From Paulinella micropora (taxonomy: Eukaryota > Cercozoa > Imbricatea > Euglyphida): 41,657 bases of DNA. Positions 12,464-26,718 of the stretch are shown one piece after another; position 1 is the stretch's first letter; each line of letters begins with the position of its first letter. Under the pieces are notes generated by a model. The model saw only the letters and a program-made list of their open reading frames with translations. It was not told the DNA's origin and did no database searches. The stretch is from positions 473,770 through 515,426 of the forward strand of contig BJOX01000033.1 in NCBI GenBank assembly GCA_009731375.1, in the 5' to 3' direction. The position numbers and the translations under genes were made by a program.

Positions 12464-12600
12464 GTAGGTAGGTAGGTAGATAGATAGGTGAATAGATAGA
12501 TAGATAGATAGATATAGATAGATAGATAGATATATAGATAGATAGATAGATAGATAGATATAGATAGATAGATAGACAGATAGACAGATAGATAGATACT

Positions 12601-12648
<48 letters not shown>

Positions 12649-12665
12649 CATATATAGATAGACAG
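12073..12665. repeat. GATA array with ATCG-containing block
   Basis: Intron between receiver exons. Includes a regular block of gatagatagatc at about 12228-12300. Confidence 0.92.
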
Positions 12666-12687
12666 AATAGCCATGTTTTGTTTTGAC

Positions 12688-12767
12688 CGCAGTCAGGCCG
12701 TCCATGGAGGGCATGTAGATGTCAAGTAGTACTAGATGCTTGTTCGAGGCAGAGTGAGGTGAAGACA
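12688..12767 (-). CDS. HK-like gene, receiver phospho-acceptor exon
   Basis: Acceptor cgcacag and donor gtcaaa bound two bases plus 26 codons, SSPHSASNKHLVLLDI then YMPSMDGLTA after a junction Val. L-V-L-L-D-I-x-M-P-x-M-D-G is the receiver signature, with the phospho-acceptor Asp in LLDIYMP. The stretch before HLVLL is a little longer than usual. Confidence 0.9.
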
Positions 12768-12787
12768 CTGTGCGACCTGCGGACAAA

Positions 12788-13239
12788 GACATACAAACAT
12801 ACATACATACATGCATGCATAACATACATACATACATACATACATACATACATACATGCATGCATACATACATGCATGCTGCATGCATGCATGTATGCTG
12901 CCTGCATGCATGCATGCATACATACACATACATATACATACATATATATATATATAATATATATATATATATACATACATATATACATTATATACATACG
13001 GTACGGTACGGTACGGTACGTACGTACGTACATACATACATACATACATACATACATACATACAAATAAAACCACATACATACATACATACGTACATACA
13101 TACATACATACATACATACATACATACATAAATACATACATACATAGATACATAGATACATACATACATACATACATACATACATACATACAAACATACA
13201 TATATACATACATACATATATACATACATATGCATACAT
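12788..13239. repeat. CATA array with CATG, TA and GGTAC blocks
   Basis: Intron inside the receiver domain, including alternating cggta pentamers and tacg near 13000-13030. Confidence 0.92.
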
Positions 13240-13245
13240 GCGTAC

Positions 13246-13300
13246 CTGAGGTGACATCTATGCCCAGAGCGGCTAATGCCTCTATTCCATTACCCACAGC
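13246..13300 (-). CDS. HK-like gene, receiver helix 2 exon
   Basis: Acceptor cgttag and donor gtacgc frame AVGNGIEALAALGIDVTS plus one base. N-G-I-E-A-L-x-x-L is the typical receiver helix 2 motif. Phase 0 in and 1 out. Confidence 0.85.
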
Positions 13301-13307
13301 CTAACGA

Positions 13308-13308
13308 G

Positions 13309-13354
<46 letters not shown>

Positions 13355-13387
13355 CTAGCTAGCTAGCTAGCTAGCTAGCTAGCTAGC

Positions 13388-13445
<58 letters not shown>

Positions 13446-13480
13446 TAGATATAGATAGATAGATATAGATAGATAGATAA

Positions 13481-13542
<62 letters not shown>

Positions 13543-13575
13543 GAGATAGATGAGATAGATGCGATAGATGAGATG

Positions 13576-13614
<39 letters not shown>

Positions 13615-13636
13615 TAGATAGATAGATAGATAGATT
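13308..13636. repeat. GATA, GCTA and GA array
   Basis: Intron inside the receiver domain, with a GCTA block at 13352-13388. Confidence 0.9.
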
Positions 13637-13639
13637 TAC

Positions 13640-13681
13640 CTCTACTTCCACCCTGTATCCGCAGCAACTTAGCATAGATAC
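13640..13681 (-). CDS. HK-like gene, receiver helix 1/strand 2 exon
   Basis: Acceptor gtgtag and donor gtaaat frame VSMLSCCGYRVEVE, phase 0 to 0. It corresponds to x-x-L-x-x-x-G-Y-x-V-x-x-A of receivers. A truncated, internally deleted retroelement (13768-14310) lies in the preceding intron. Confidence 0.82.
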
Positions 13682-13711
13682 CTACACAATGCATAAAGAG
13701 ATAGATAGATC

Positions 13712-13758
<47 letters not shown>

Positions 13759-13767
13759 GGATAGATG

Positions 13768-14310
13768 AGATGTCGCAAAGGAATGTAGTCCTTGCAAAGG
13801 AACGCAGTTTCACATCAAACAATAATTTGTGTACTGTGCATGTGTCCGGGATGGGAATCACGGGTAGACTGTGTTCTGGAAAAAGAAGAGGAGGAAGGAC
13901 GTTGAAGAAAAAGGCAATCTAGGAATGGAGAGTGGGAGGATAAGGAAGAAGAGAAAGAAAAGGAAGCCGTTAGTCCAAGTGTTTTGAGCACCGTAAGCTT
14001 GCGCAAGCTACAATGATGACATTGTGTAAAGGCCTAAACCCCCGAAGGGACCCAGCCCGGGCTATGCAACACTGGACGGCTATGAGGGAATGCAGGATGA
14101 GAGGGCGGATTGGAGTTCTTCTTCAATGTCTTTCCATACGCTTGGTGTTGATGGCAAATCAGATGCTTTCTTCTTTCGATTGGTTCTTTCGGGGCACTTC
14201 TCGGACGAAATGAGAGTATGTCTCGGCGGCAACACTGTGGGTGGAATCCGGGTTGACAATGCCGGGTTGTGACTTATAGTCCGGATGGACGTGCACTTTT
14301 GGACTCTTCT
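13768..14310 (-). mobile_element. Internally deleted copy of the retrotransposon
   Basis: The left part (to about 14097) matches the element's 3' end and UTR. The right part (about 14098-14310) matches its 5' region at 34731-34966. About 3.1 kb between them is missing. Both outer ends run into GATA repeat. It lies in an intron of the receiver domain. Confidence 0.8.
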
Positions 14311-14472
14311 TTTCGAGATAGATAGATAGATGGATAGATAGATAGATAGAGAGATAGATAGATAGATTTATCTATTTATCTATCTATCTATTCATATATC
14401 TGTCCATCTATATATCTGTCTATCTGTCTATCTATCTATCTATCTACCTATCTATCTATCTATCTATATATA

Positions 14473-14505
<33 letters not shown>

Positions 14506-14548
14506 GTCTATCTGTCTATCTGTCTCTATCTATCTATTTGTCTACTTG

Positions 14549-14599
<51 letters not shown>

Positions 14600-14614
14600 G
14601 TCTATCTGTCTATG

Positions 14615-14687
<73 letters not shown>

Positions 14688-14716
14688 GTCTGTCTATCTA
14701 TCTATCTATCTGTCTT

Positions 14717-14757
<41 letters not shown>

Positions 14758-14825
14758 AGATAGATAGCTAGATAGATAGATAGATAGATAGAGACAGACA
14801 TAGACAGGTAGACAGATAGACAGAC

Positions 14826-14900
<75 letters not shown>

Positions 14901-14913
14901 TAGATAGATAGAC

Positions 14914-14976
<63 letters not shown>

Positions 14977-14977
14977 C
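14311..14977. repeat. GATA-TATC-GATA strand-switching array
   Basis: GATA to about 14365, TATC from 14366 to 14757, GATA to 14977. It can fold into very long hairpins. Confidence 0.92.
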
Positions 14978-15019
14978 CGTTAGGGATCGGTCTAGATGAG
15001 CGCTATCGACCACCAATAC
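14978..15019 (-). CDS. HK-like gene, receiver strand 1 exon
   Basis: Acceptor gtatag and donor gtctat frame [14 protein letters not shown], phase 0 to 0. It matches [IV]-L-V-V-D-D-x-x-x-N-R of receiver domains. The first acidic residue is kept, but the second metal-binding position is Ser. Confidence 0.85.
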
Positions 15020-15054
15020 CTATACATACATACATACATACATACATACATACA

Positions 15055-15086
<32 letters not shown>

Positions 15087-16095
15087 CATACATACATACA
15101 TACATACATACATACATACATACATACATGCATACATACATACATACATACATACATACATACATACATACATACATACATACGTACGTACATACGTACG
15201 TACGTACATACGTACGTAGGTACGTAGGTACGTAGGTATGTACGTACGTACGTACGTACATACATACATACATACATACATGCATGCATGCATGCATGCA
15301 TGCATGCATACATACATACATACATACATACATACATGCATGCGTACATACATGCGTACATACATACATACATACATACATACATACATACATACATACA
15401 TGCATGCATGCATGCATACATACATACATACATACATACATACATACATACGTACATACATACGTACATACATACGTACATACGTACATACATGCGTACA
15501 TACATGCGTACATACATGCGTACATACATACAACATACATACATACATACATACATACATACATACATACATGCATGCATGCATGCATGCATGCATGCAT
15601 ACATACATACATACATACATACATACATACATACATACATACATACATACGTACATACATGCGTACATACATGAGTACATACATACGTACATACATACGT
15701 ACATACATATACATACATACATATACATACATACATACAATACATACATACATACATACATACATACATACATTACATACATACATTATATACAATATAT
15801 TACACACATACATTACAAACATTACATAAATTAAATACATTACATACATTACATAAATTACATACCATACCATACCATACCATACCATACCATACCATAC
15901 CATACCATACCAACCCATACAATACCAACCCATACAATACCATACCATACCATACCATAACATAACATAACATAACATAACATATCATAACATATCATAA
16001 CATATCATAACATATCATAACATATCATAACATATCATAACATATCATAACATATCATAACATAACATAACATAACATAACATAACATACACACA

Positions 16096-16129
<34 letters not shown>

Positions 16130-16170
16130 CATACATACATACACACATATACACATACATTACATACATG
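15020..16170. repeat. CATA array with CATG/CGTA blocks and CATAC/CATAA pentamers
   Basis: Intron just upstream of the receiver, 1.15 kb. Pentamer and 10-mer (cataacatat) blocks occupy 15857-16085. Confidence 0.92.
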
Positions 16171-16182
16171 ACATACACTCAC

Positions 16183-16225
16183 CTGCAGCGCTGTTCCTTT
16201 CACAATCGACTTGTCCAGCTTGCGG
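16183..16225 (-). CDS. HK-like gene, exon leading into the receiver domain
   Basis: Acceptor atctag and donor gtgagt frame [14 protein letters not shown], 1 base in and phase 0 out. The K-G-x-x-[LV] ending is the usual lead-in to the first receiver strand. The donor is close to ideal. Confidence 0.78.
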
Positions 16226-16550
16226 CTAGATATAGATATAGAAATAGAAATAGATATAGATATAGATATAGATATAGATATAGATATGGATATGAATATA
16301 GATAAAGATATGGATATAGATAGAGATATAGATATGGATATGGATATGGATATAGATATAGATATAGATATAGATATAGATAATAGATATAGATATAGAT
16401 ATAGATATAGATGTAGATGTAGATGTAGATGTAGATAAAGATATAGATATAGATATAGATATAGATATAGATGTAGATATAGATATAGATATAGATATAG
16501 ATATAGATATAGATATATAGATATTGATATAGATATGGATATAGATATTG
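16226..16550. repeat. GATATA hexamer array
   Basis: Intron between two linker exons, with GATATG and GATGTA variants. Confidence 0.92.
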
Positions 16551-16556
16551 AGGTAC

Positions 16557-16633
16557 CTGCTCTTGTGTTCTTTGTGTCTCTTGAGAGAGCTTGAGTGGTG
16601 TCTGGAGGACTTTTGTGTGAGGGGAGAGGCGTC
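16557..16633 (-). CDS. HK-like gene, linker exon repeated upstream
   Basis: Acceptor atctag and donor gtacct frame 25 codons plus two bases, [16 protein letters not shown] then LKRHKEHKS. It is the only complete member of a tandem series: eight upstream copies of its 5' part (16.69-17.87 kb) start with the same acceptor and run into GAA/TTC arrays. Confidence 0.68.
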
Positions 16634-16688
16634 CTAGATCGATAGGAGAAGAAAGAAGAAGAATGAAGGAAGAAGAAGAAAGAAGAAG

Positions 16689-17872
16689 AAGAAAGAAGAA
16701 AGAAGAACTTGAGATGTCTTTTATGTGAGGGGAGAGGCATCCTATACAGATAAGAGAAGAAAGAAGAAGAAGAAGAAGAAGAAGAAGAAGAAGAAGAAAG
16801 AAGAAGAAAGAAGAAGAAAGAAGAACTTGAGTGGCGTTTGGAGGATGTCTTTTGTGAGAGGGGAGACACGTCCTAGATAGATAGGAGAAGAAAGAAGAAG
16901 AAAGAACAAGAAAGAAGAAGAAGAAGGAAGAAGAAAGAAGAAGAAGAAAGAAGAAGAATAAAGAAGAAGAATAAAGAAGAAGAAGAATTTCTTTTGTGTG
17001 AGCGTAGAGGCGCTCTAGATGGATAGGTAGATAGGAGAAAAAAAGAAGAAGAAAGAAGAAGAAAGAAGAAGACGGAAAAAGAAGAAGAAAGAAGAAGAAG
17101 AAGAAGAAGAAGAAGAAGAAGAAGAAGAAGAAAGAAGAAGAAGAAAGAAGAAGAAGAAAGAAGAAGAAAGGAGGATTTCTTTAGCGTGAGCGGAGAGGCG
17201 CCCTAGATAGATAGGTAAATAGGAGAAGAAAACGAAGAAGAAAGAAGAAGAAAGAAGAAGAAAGAAGAAGAAGAAGAAGAAGAAGAAGAAGAAGAAGAAG
17301 AAGAAGAAGAAGAAGAAGAAGAAGAAGAAAGAAGAAGGGAGGATTTCTTTTGCGTGAGCGGAGAGGCGCCCTAGACAGATAGGTAGATAGGAGAAGAAAA
17401 CGAAGAAGAAAGAAGAAGAAAGAAGAAGAAGAAGAAAGAAGAAGAAGAAAGAAGAAGGAAGAAGAAGGAAGAAGGAAGAAGAAGGAAGAAGAAGAAGAAT
17501 AGGTAGGTAGGTATTGGTAGATTGGTAGGATTTTTGCTGCTGAAGCGAAGAGGCGTCCTAGATAGATAGGTAGATAGGAGAAGAAAGAAGAAGAACGAAG
17601 AAGAAGAGAGAAGAAAGAAAAGGAAGAAGAAGGAAGAAGAAGGAAGAAGAAGAATAGGTAGGTAGGTATATTGGTAGATTGGTAGGATTTCTGTTGGGGA
17701 AGGAGGCGTCCTCGATAAATAGGTAGATAGGAGAGGAAAGAAGAAGAACGAAGAAGAAGAGAGAAGAAAGAAAAGGAAGAAGAAGGAAGAAGAAGGAAGA
17801 AGAAGAATAGGTAGGTAGGTATATTGGTAGATTGGTAGGATTTCTGTTGGGGAAGCGAGGGGGCGTGGTCGA
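16689..17872 (-). repeat. Array of about eight partial linker-exon units
   Basis: Units beginning near 17872, 17716, 17559, 17372, 17209, 17016, 16875 and 16745 each start with an acceptor-like tatctag (or a variant), then codons for [DGSH]-A-[SP]-x-L-x-Q-K, then a long GAA/TTC tract. Unit length is about 130-190 bp. One unit has an in-frame stop and none has a clear donor, so they are probably intronic duplicates of the exon at 16557-16633. Confidence 0.75.
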
Positions 17873-17965
17873 TAGATAGGTAGATAGGCAGATTGGAAGG
17901 TAGGATAGGTGGGTAGGTAGGTAGGTAGGTAGGTAGGTAGGTAGGAAGATAGGTAGGTAGGTAGG

Positions 17966-18001
<36 letters not shown>

Positions 18002-18068
18002 AAGGTAGAAAGGTAGGTAGGTAGGTAGGTAGGTAGGTAGGTTGGTAGGTAGATAGATAGATAGACAT

Positions 18069-18130
<62 letters not shown>

Positions 18131-18131
18131 G

Positions 18132-18182
<51 letters not shown>
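17873..18182. repeat. GGTA and GATA array
   Basis: Intronic. Confidence 0.92.
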
Positions 18183-18183
<1 letters not shown>

Positions 18184-18220
18184 TGTGTCTGACTCCATAT
18201 CACCTGGTTCATAACGTTAT

Positions 18221-18273
<53 letters not shown>

Positions 18274-18333
18274 CATCAATATATATATGTATCGACCCGC
18301 CGGGCCGTGGCCACATACCCGCCAGCAGGTCTA

Positions 18334-18372
<39 letters not shown>

Positions 18373-18464
18373 ATATATATATACATATATATATATATCT
18401 CTATATCCATATCTATATCTATATCTATATCTAATATATATCACTCAATATCAGTCACTATCAC

Positions 18465-18649
18465 CTGATTCATGGCGTTATCACCGATGGTTGCAAGTGG
18501 CAGTGTTGTCGATGCTAACGCGGGGGAGGAGGAGGAGGAGGAGGAGGAGGAGGAGGAAGAAGAAGAAGAAGGAGAAGAAGAAGAAGAAGACGAAGAAGAA
18601 GAAGAAGAAGAAGAAGAAGAAGAAGAAGAAGAAGAAGAAGAAGAAGAAG

Positions 18650-18680
<31 letters not shown>

Positions 18681-18810
18681 GGTTGTGGTAGTTGTTGTGG
18701 TAGTGATGGTGGCGGGGGTAGTAGTTGTGGTAGTTGTTGTGGCAGTGATGGTGGCGGGGGTAGTAGTTGGGTTTGCGTTGAGTTGTTGGGAGCCCGAGTT
18801 CTGTCGAGAC
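18465..18810 (-). CDS. HK-like gene, Thr/Ser linker exon with coding GAA/TTC array
   Basis: Acceptor acgtag at 18811 and donor gtgata at 18464 bound 346 nt, one base plus 115 codons with no stop. The peptide begins [14 protein letters not shown], goes through poly-Thr and poly-Ser (the long GAA/TTC array read as TCT/TCC) and ends [16 protein letters not shown]. Splitting it with an intron in the TTC array breaks phase, so I read it as one exon. A copy of the last codons, DNVMNQ with the same donor, lies at 18196-18228. Confidence 0.6.
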
Positions 18811-19018
18811 CTACGTATGTATGTATGTATGTCTGTATGTATGTATGTATGTATGTATGTGTGTGTGTATGTATGTATGTATGTATGTATATATGTATGA
18901 ATGTATGAATGTAAGTATGTATGTACGTACGTACGTATGTATGTATGTATGTATGTATGTATGTATGTATGTATATATGTATGTATGCATGTATGTATGT
19001 ATGTATGTATGTATGTAT
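18811..19018. repeat. TATG array
   Basis: Intronic. Confidence 0.92.
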
Positions 19019-19024
19019 GAGTAC

Positions 19025-19065
19025 CTAGTGGATACGGAGCTGTCTAAAGAGCTAGAGTGAGAGTC
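19025..19065 (-). CDS. HK-like gene, Ser-rich linker mini-exon
   Basis: Acceptor atgcag and donor gtactc frame [13 protein letters not shown] plus two bases, phase 0 in and 2 out. It is a 41-nt exon in TATG/GATA arrays. Copies at 19330-19370 ([13 protein letters not shown]) and about 19482-19506 have lost the GT donor. Confidence 0.65.
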
Positions 19066-19069
19066 CTGC

Positions 19070-19720
<651 letters not shown>

Positions 19721-19723
19721 TGA

Positions 19724-19858
19724 GATTGGGATGGGAGGCCTCCGGGACAGAGAGAGATAGAAAGATATATATACATACATACATAAATACATACATACAT
19801 ACATATACACATATATAGGATGGGAGCCCTCCGGGACAGAGAGGCAGAGATAGAAAGA
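19724..19858 (-). repeat. Two degraded copies of the long linker exon's 3' end
   Basis: CTGTCCCGGAGG-type segments at about 19724-19760 and 19815-19858 encode LCPGGLPS and resemble the LGPGGAT end of the exon at 20098. The first is followed by gtatac. They are embedded in CATA arrays. Confidence 0.5.
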
Positions 19859-19888
19859 TATACATACATACATACATACATACATACA

Positions 19889-19920
<32 letters not shown>

Positions 19921-19959
19921 CATATATATATATAGATATATATATAGATATATAGATAT

Positions 19960-19993
<34 letters not shown>

Positions 19994-20031
19994 TGATAGA
20001 TAGATAGATTGATAGATAGATAGATAGATAG

Positions 20032-20091
<60 letters not shown>
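19859..20091. repeat. CATA, TATA and GATA array
   Basis: Intron at the 3' end of the long linker exon. Confidence 0.9.
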
Positions 20092-20096
<5 letters not shown>

Positions 20097-20097
20097 C

Positions 20098-20178
20098 CGT
20101 TGCCCCGCCGGGACCGAGTAGCAGAGCTGATGAAGGATAGGCGGGAGATGATTGTGAAGAAGAAGAAGAAGAAGAAGA

Positions 20179-20219
<41 letters not shown>

Positions 20220-20220
20220 C

Positions 20221-20264
<44 letters not shown>

Positions 20265-20533
20265 AAGAAGAAGAAGAAGAAGAAGAAAAAGAAGAAGAAG
20301 AAGAAGAAGAAGCAGAAGAAGATGATGATGATGATGATGATGATGAAAAAGAAGAAAATGATGACGAAGAAGAAGAAGAAGATGAAGATGGAGAGGAGGA
20401 AGAAGAAGATGAAGATGGAGAGGAGGAAGAAGATGAAGATGGAGAGGAGGAAGGAAGACCAGGGAGGCTGCGTGCTTGTTCTGATAGAGAGGAGGAGGAG
20501 GAGGAGGAAGAGGAGGAGGAAGAAGAAGAAGAA

Positions 20534-20580
<47 letters not shown>

Positions 20581-20884
20581 AGAGGAAGTAGTAGTAGTAG
20601 TAGTACTAGTAGTAGTAGTACTAGTAGTAGTAGTAGTAGTAAAAGTAGTAGTTGTAGTGGTAGTAGTAGAGGGAGAGGGTGAGGGAGAGGGAGAGGAATG
20701 CGGTGAAATGGCAGCAGGAGAGGGAATGAGGGACATGGATAAGGGTGGAGTGCGAGGCAAAGCAAACAGGGTTCTTGAGGGACTGGAGGGGGAGGAGGCG
20801 TTGGAAGGTGGGGAAGGCAGGTCCAGGGGGACGGGGGAAGCAAAAGGGGCCATTGCGACGGTCGCTTGTCCGTTGGCCGATGAC
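20098..20884 (-). CDS. HK-like gene, long Ser/Pro/Thr linker exon
   Basis: A strong acceptor (cctctcccag) and donor gtatct frame 262 codons plus one leading base. The peptide starts SSANGQATVAMAPFASPV, passes through Pro/Ser-rich sequence, then long Ser and Thr homopolymers encoded by TTC/TCC/ACT-type repeats, and ends ALLLGPGGAT. It joins HATPase_c to the receiver and is probably disordered. The repeat tracts make its length likely to vary between alleles. The leading 1-base phase and final phase 0 fit both neighbours exactly. Confidence 0.7.
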
Positions 20885-20931
20885 CTGGGAGAGGAAGATG
20901 ATCATACATAGGTAGGGAAGGGGGGGAAGAG

Positions 20932-21106
<175 letters not shown>

Positions 21107-21112
21107 GCTTAC

Positions 21113-21175
21113 CTTCGTCTAGTTTTGTGGCTGCTGGTAGCTATGACAAAACAGAGCGAAGTGCCTCTTGTCTCT
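21113..21175 (-). CDS. HK-like gene, last HATPase_c exon
   Basis: Acceptor atgtag and donor gtaagc frame ETRGTSLCFVIATSSHKTRR, 1 base in and phase 2 out. It matches the C-terminal strand of HATPase_c, x-x-G-x-G-[ST]-x-F-x-F-x-[IL]-P. The identical copy at 22437-22499 belongs to the duplicated block. Confidence 0.82.
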
Positions 21176-21190
21176 CTACATAAGATAGAC

Positions 21191-21239
<49 letters not shown>

Positions 21240-21240
21240 C

Positions 21241-21284
21241 CTGCACGCGTACCAGAGCTTGCCACCCATGTGCAGAATAAGTCT
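21241..21284 (-). CDS. HK-like gene, post-G2 exon
   Basis: Acceptor ttgcgcag and donor gtatct frame RLILHMGGKLWYAC plus two bases of Arg. It matches the conserved [RK]-L-[VI]-x-x-M-G-G-x-[IL]-W-[VY]-x-S after the G2 box. An identical copy at 22565-22608 lies in the 1.3-kb duplicated block and is probably an assembly artefact. Confidence 0.82.
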
Positions 21285-21299
21285 CTGCGCAAAACAAAT

Positions 21300-21430
21300 G
21301 AAATGATCAACAATTGCAATGATAACCCACAGACACATAACATAGATATGTATGTATGTATGTATGTATGCATGTTAAAAAAACGAAATGATCAACAATT
21401 TCCATGATAACCCACAGACATATAACATAG

Positions 21431-21467
<37 letters not shown>

Positions 21468-21524
21468 AAAAACGAAATGATCAACAATTTCAATCATAAC
21501 CCACAGACCTATAACATAGATATG

Positions 21525-21566
<42 letters not shown>

Positions 21567-21601
21567 AAAAAACTAAATGATCAACAATTTCAATGATAGC
21601 G
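21300..21601. repeat. Tandem 85-bp intron units with TATG tracts
   Basis: Repeats of aatgatcaacaatttcaatgataacccacagac, each followed by a TATG tract and poly-A; seen again at 22624-22925. Confidence 0.85.
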
Positions 21602-21611
21602 NNNNNNNNNN
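21602..21611. other. 10-N join
   Basis: Short placeholder between two copies of the same sequence. Confidence 0.95.
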
Positions 21612-22925
<1,314 letters not shown>

Positions 22926-22972
22926 CACAGACATATACCATAGGTAGAAAATATCAGCTGGCATAGAGAGCG

Positions 22973-23526
<554 letters not shown>

Positions 23527-23745
23527 TAGATGAGATATCGACTAATGTCAGAAAAAAAGGAGCTTCTGATTTCGTCAACCAAGGAAGTCTGTGGGTAAAG
23601 TATTAACCCGATGCCCAGCTAAGCCGTGATGTTTGCACGGAAGGGACTGATACAGGCGATACCAAAGCTCCCTAGTACCAGGCGGGGCCAGGGCTCGTTC
23701 CATAAGCGCCCCTTGCAGAACGAGCTCCCACCTCCATTACAGAGG
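23527..23745 (-). mobile_element. F2 family, copy cut by gap
   Basis: Same fixed end gatgagatatcg beside GATA. The match continues until the N run at 23746. Confidence 0.7.
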
Positions 23746-23969
23746 NNNNNNNNNNNNNNNNNNNNNNNNNNNNNNNNNNNNNNNNNNNNNNNNNNNNNNN
23801 NNNNNNNNNNNNNNNNNNNNNNNNNNNNNNNNNNNNNNNNNNNNNNNNNNNNNNNNNNNNNNNNNNNNNNNNNNNNNNNNNNNNNNNNNNNNNNNNNNNN
23901 NNNNNNNNNNNNNNNNNNNNNNNNNNNNNNNNNNNNNNNNNNNNNNNNNNNNNNNNNNNNNNNNNNNNN
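23746..23969. other. Assembly gap
   Basis: 224 N inside an F2 copy. Confidence 0.95.
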
Positions 23970-24040
23970 TAGGTAGGTAGGTAGATAGATAGGTGGTAGG
24001 TAGGTAGGTAGGTAGGTAGGTAGGTAGGTAGGTAGGTAGG

Positions 24041-24114
<74 letters not shown>

Positions 24115-24135
24115 CATAGATAGATAGATAGATAA
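23970..24135. repeat. GGTA and GATA array
   Basis: Right flank of the gap. Confidence 0.9.
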
Positions 24136-24172
24136 TCTTGAACCACTCGCTTTGATGCTCATGCTATCGCAG
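24136..24172 (+). repeat. Inverted partial copy of the G2-box exon
   Basis: Plus-strand copy reading LEPLALMLMLSQ and ending in CAG with gtacac after it. It lies between a GATA array on its left and a TATC array on its right, and is part of the rearranged 23.2-25.8 kb region. Confidence 0.65.
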
Positions 24173-24189
24173 GTACACATAGCTGTCTT

Positions 24190-25128
<939 letters not shown>

Positions 25129-25135
25129 GGGTGCC

Positions 25136-25591
25136 ATCTGTCGACAGACAGAGAATTAGGGGATGGTGTGGGTGTGCTGGGCCCGTGGTGGGGTGCCTTA
25201 TGTGTGCCTAGCCATACGCCTATGAGTCACATGCCGAAATAGCGACGGGAAGCACAATCCTGTTCCCTCAGGGTGCCCTTTCTCGCTTGTTGAGCCCGGA
25301 ATAAAACCCACAGTGCTCTGTCGGTTTATACTAGACTGTCGAACAGTCTCGAAACTCCATCTGCTTACTGGGCCCTCTGTAATGGAGGTGGGAGCTCGTT
25401 CTGCAAGGGGCGCTTATGGAACGAGCCCTGGCCCCGCCTGGTACTAGGGAGCTTTGGTATCGCCTGTATCAGTCCCTTCCGTGCAAACATCACGGCTTAG
25501 CTGGGCATCGGGTCAATACTTTACATACTTCCTTGGTTGACGAAATCAGAAGCTCCTTTTTTCTGACATTAGTCGATATCTCATCTATCTA
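25136..25591 (+). mobile_element. F2 family, longest copy, inverted
   Basis: Reverse orientation relative to the other copies. It ends cgatatctcatctatctatc and extends about 45 bp further at the other side (to gtcgacagatggcaccc) than the 8.3-kb copy. Confidence 0.7.
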
Positions 25592-25626
25592 TCTACCTAC
25601 CTATCTATCTAACCCCCCCTCACCTG

Positions 25627-25662
25627 TGACAGCATGAGCATCAAAGCGAGTGGTTCACGATT
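25627..25662 (-). repeat. Partial copy of the G2-box exon
   Basis: It encodes EPLALMLMLSQ before a gtgagg donor, with synonymous changes relative to 25702-25757. No acceptor is visible, since the 5' side is GATA repeat. Confidence 0.7.
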
Positions 25663-25701
25663 ATCTACCTATCTATCTACCTATCTATCTACTCCCCTCA
25701 C

Positions 25702-25757
25702 CTGCGATAGCATAAGCATCAAAGCGAGTGGTTCGAGATTGTTTGCCCTTGCCCACC
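25702..25757 (-). CDS. HK-like gene, G2-box exon (degenerate)
   Basis: Acceptor tgttag and donor gtgagg frame WARANNLEPLALMLMLSQ, 2 bases in and phase 0 out. It stands where G-T-G-L-G-L-x-[IL]-x-x is expected; here the residues are P-L-A-L-M-L-M-L-S-Q, so the glycines are lost. A minus-strand partial copy (25627-25662) and a plus-strand one (24136-24172) keep EPLALMLMLSQ with only synonymous changes. Confidence 0.75.
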
Positions 25758-25764
25758 CTAACAT

Positions 25765-26007
25765 TCATACATACATGCATACATACATACATACATACAT
25801 ACATGCATACATACATACATACATACATACATACATACATACATACATGCATGCATACATACATACATACATACATACATGCATGCATACATACATGCAT
25901 ACATACATACATACATACATACATACATACATACATGCATACATACATGCATACATGCATACATACATACATACATACATACATACATACATTCATTCAT
26001 TCATTCA

Positions 26008-26041
<34 letters not shown>

Positions 26042-26067
26042 CATACATACATACATACGTACATACG

Positions 26068-26101
<34 letters not shown>

Positions 26102-26120
26102 CATACATACATACGTACAT
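25765..26120. repeat. CATA array with CATG blocks
   Basis: Intron between the F-box and G2-box exons. Confidence 0.92.
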
Positions 26121-26122
26121 AC

Positions 26123-26159
26123 CCGACTTCTCCAGGGGGGAAAAGAGCTGACCAAAGAC
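26123..26159 (-). CDS. HK-like gene, F-box exon
   Basis: A pyrimidine-rich acceptor (cttatag) and donor gtatgt frame [12 protein letters not shown] plus one base, phase 0 in and 1 out. It matches the F-box [IV]-F-x-x-F-x-x-x-x-x-S of HATPase_c. The length (37 nt) and both phases fit its neighbours. Confidence 0.75.
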
Positions 26160-26281
26160 CTATAAGATAGAGAGAAGGAAAGATGGAAAGCAAGACCAAT
26201 GGCAAGGTAGAAAGGTGGAACCAAGTAGGGAGAAAGAAAGCTTTTTGGTCTATGAGCGCTGCGTGCACCAGGACTTAGGTT

Positions 26282-26350
<69 letters not shown>

Positions 26351-26381
26351 GGATAGGTAGGTAGGTAGGTAGGTAGGTAGG

Positions 26382-26424
<43 letters not shown>

Positions 26425-26495
26425 GTAGGTAGGTAGGTAGATAGGTAGGCAGATAGGTAGGCAGATAGGTGGATAGGTAGGTAGGTAGGTAGGCG

Positions 26496-26548
<53 letters not shown>

Positions 26549-26614
26549 GTAGGTAGGTAGGTAGGTAGGCAGATAGGTAGGCAGATAGGTAGATAGGAAG
26601 GTAGGTAGGTAGGC

Positions 26615-26698
<84 letters not shown>

Positions 26699-26700
26699 GG
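26282..26700. repeat. GATA and GGTA array
   Basis: Intron between the G1-box and F-box exons. Confidence 0.92.
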
Positions 26701-26718
26701 ATGTAGCTGGCTGTTCAC

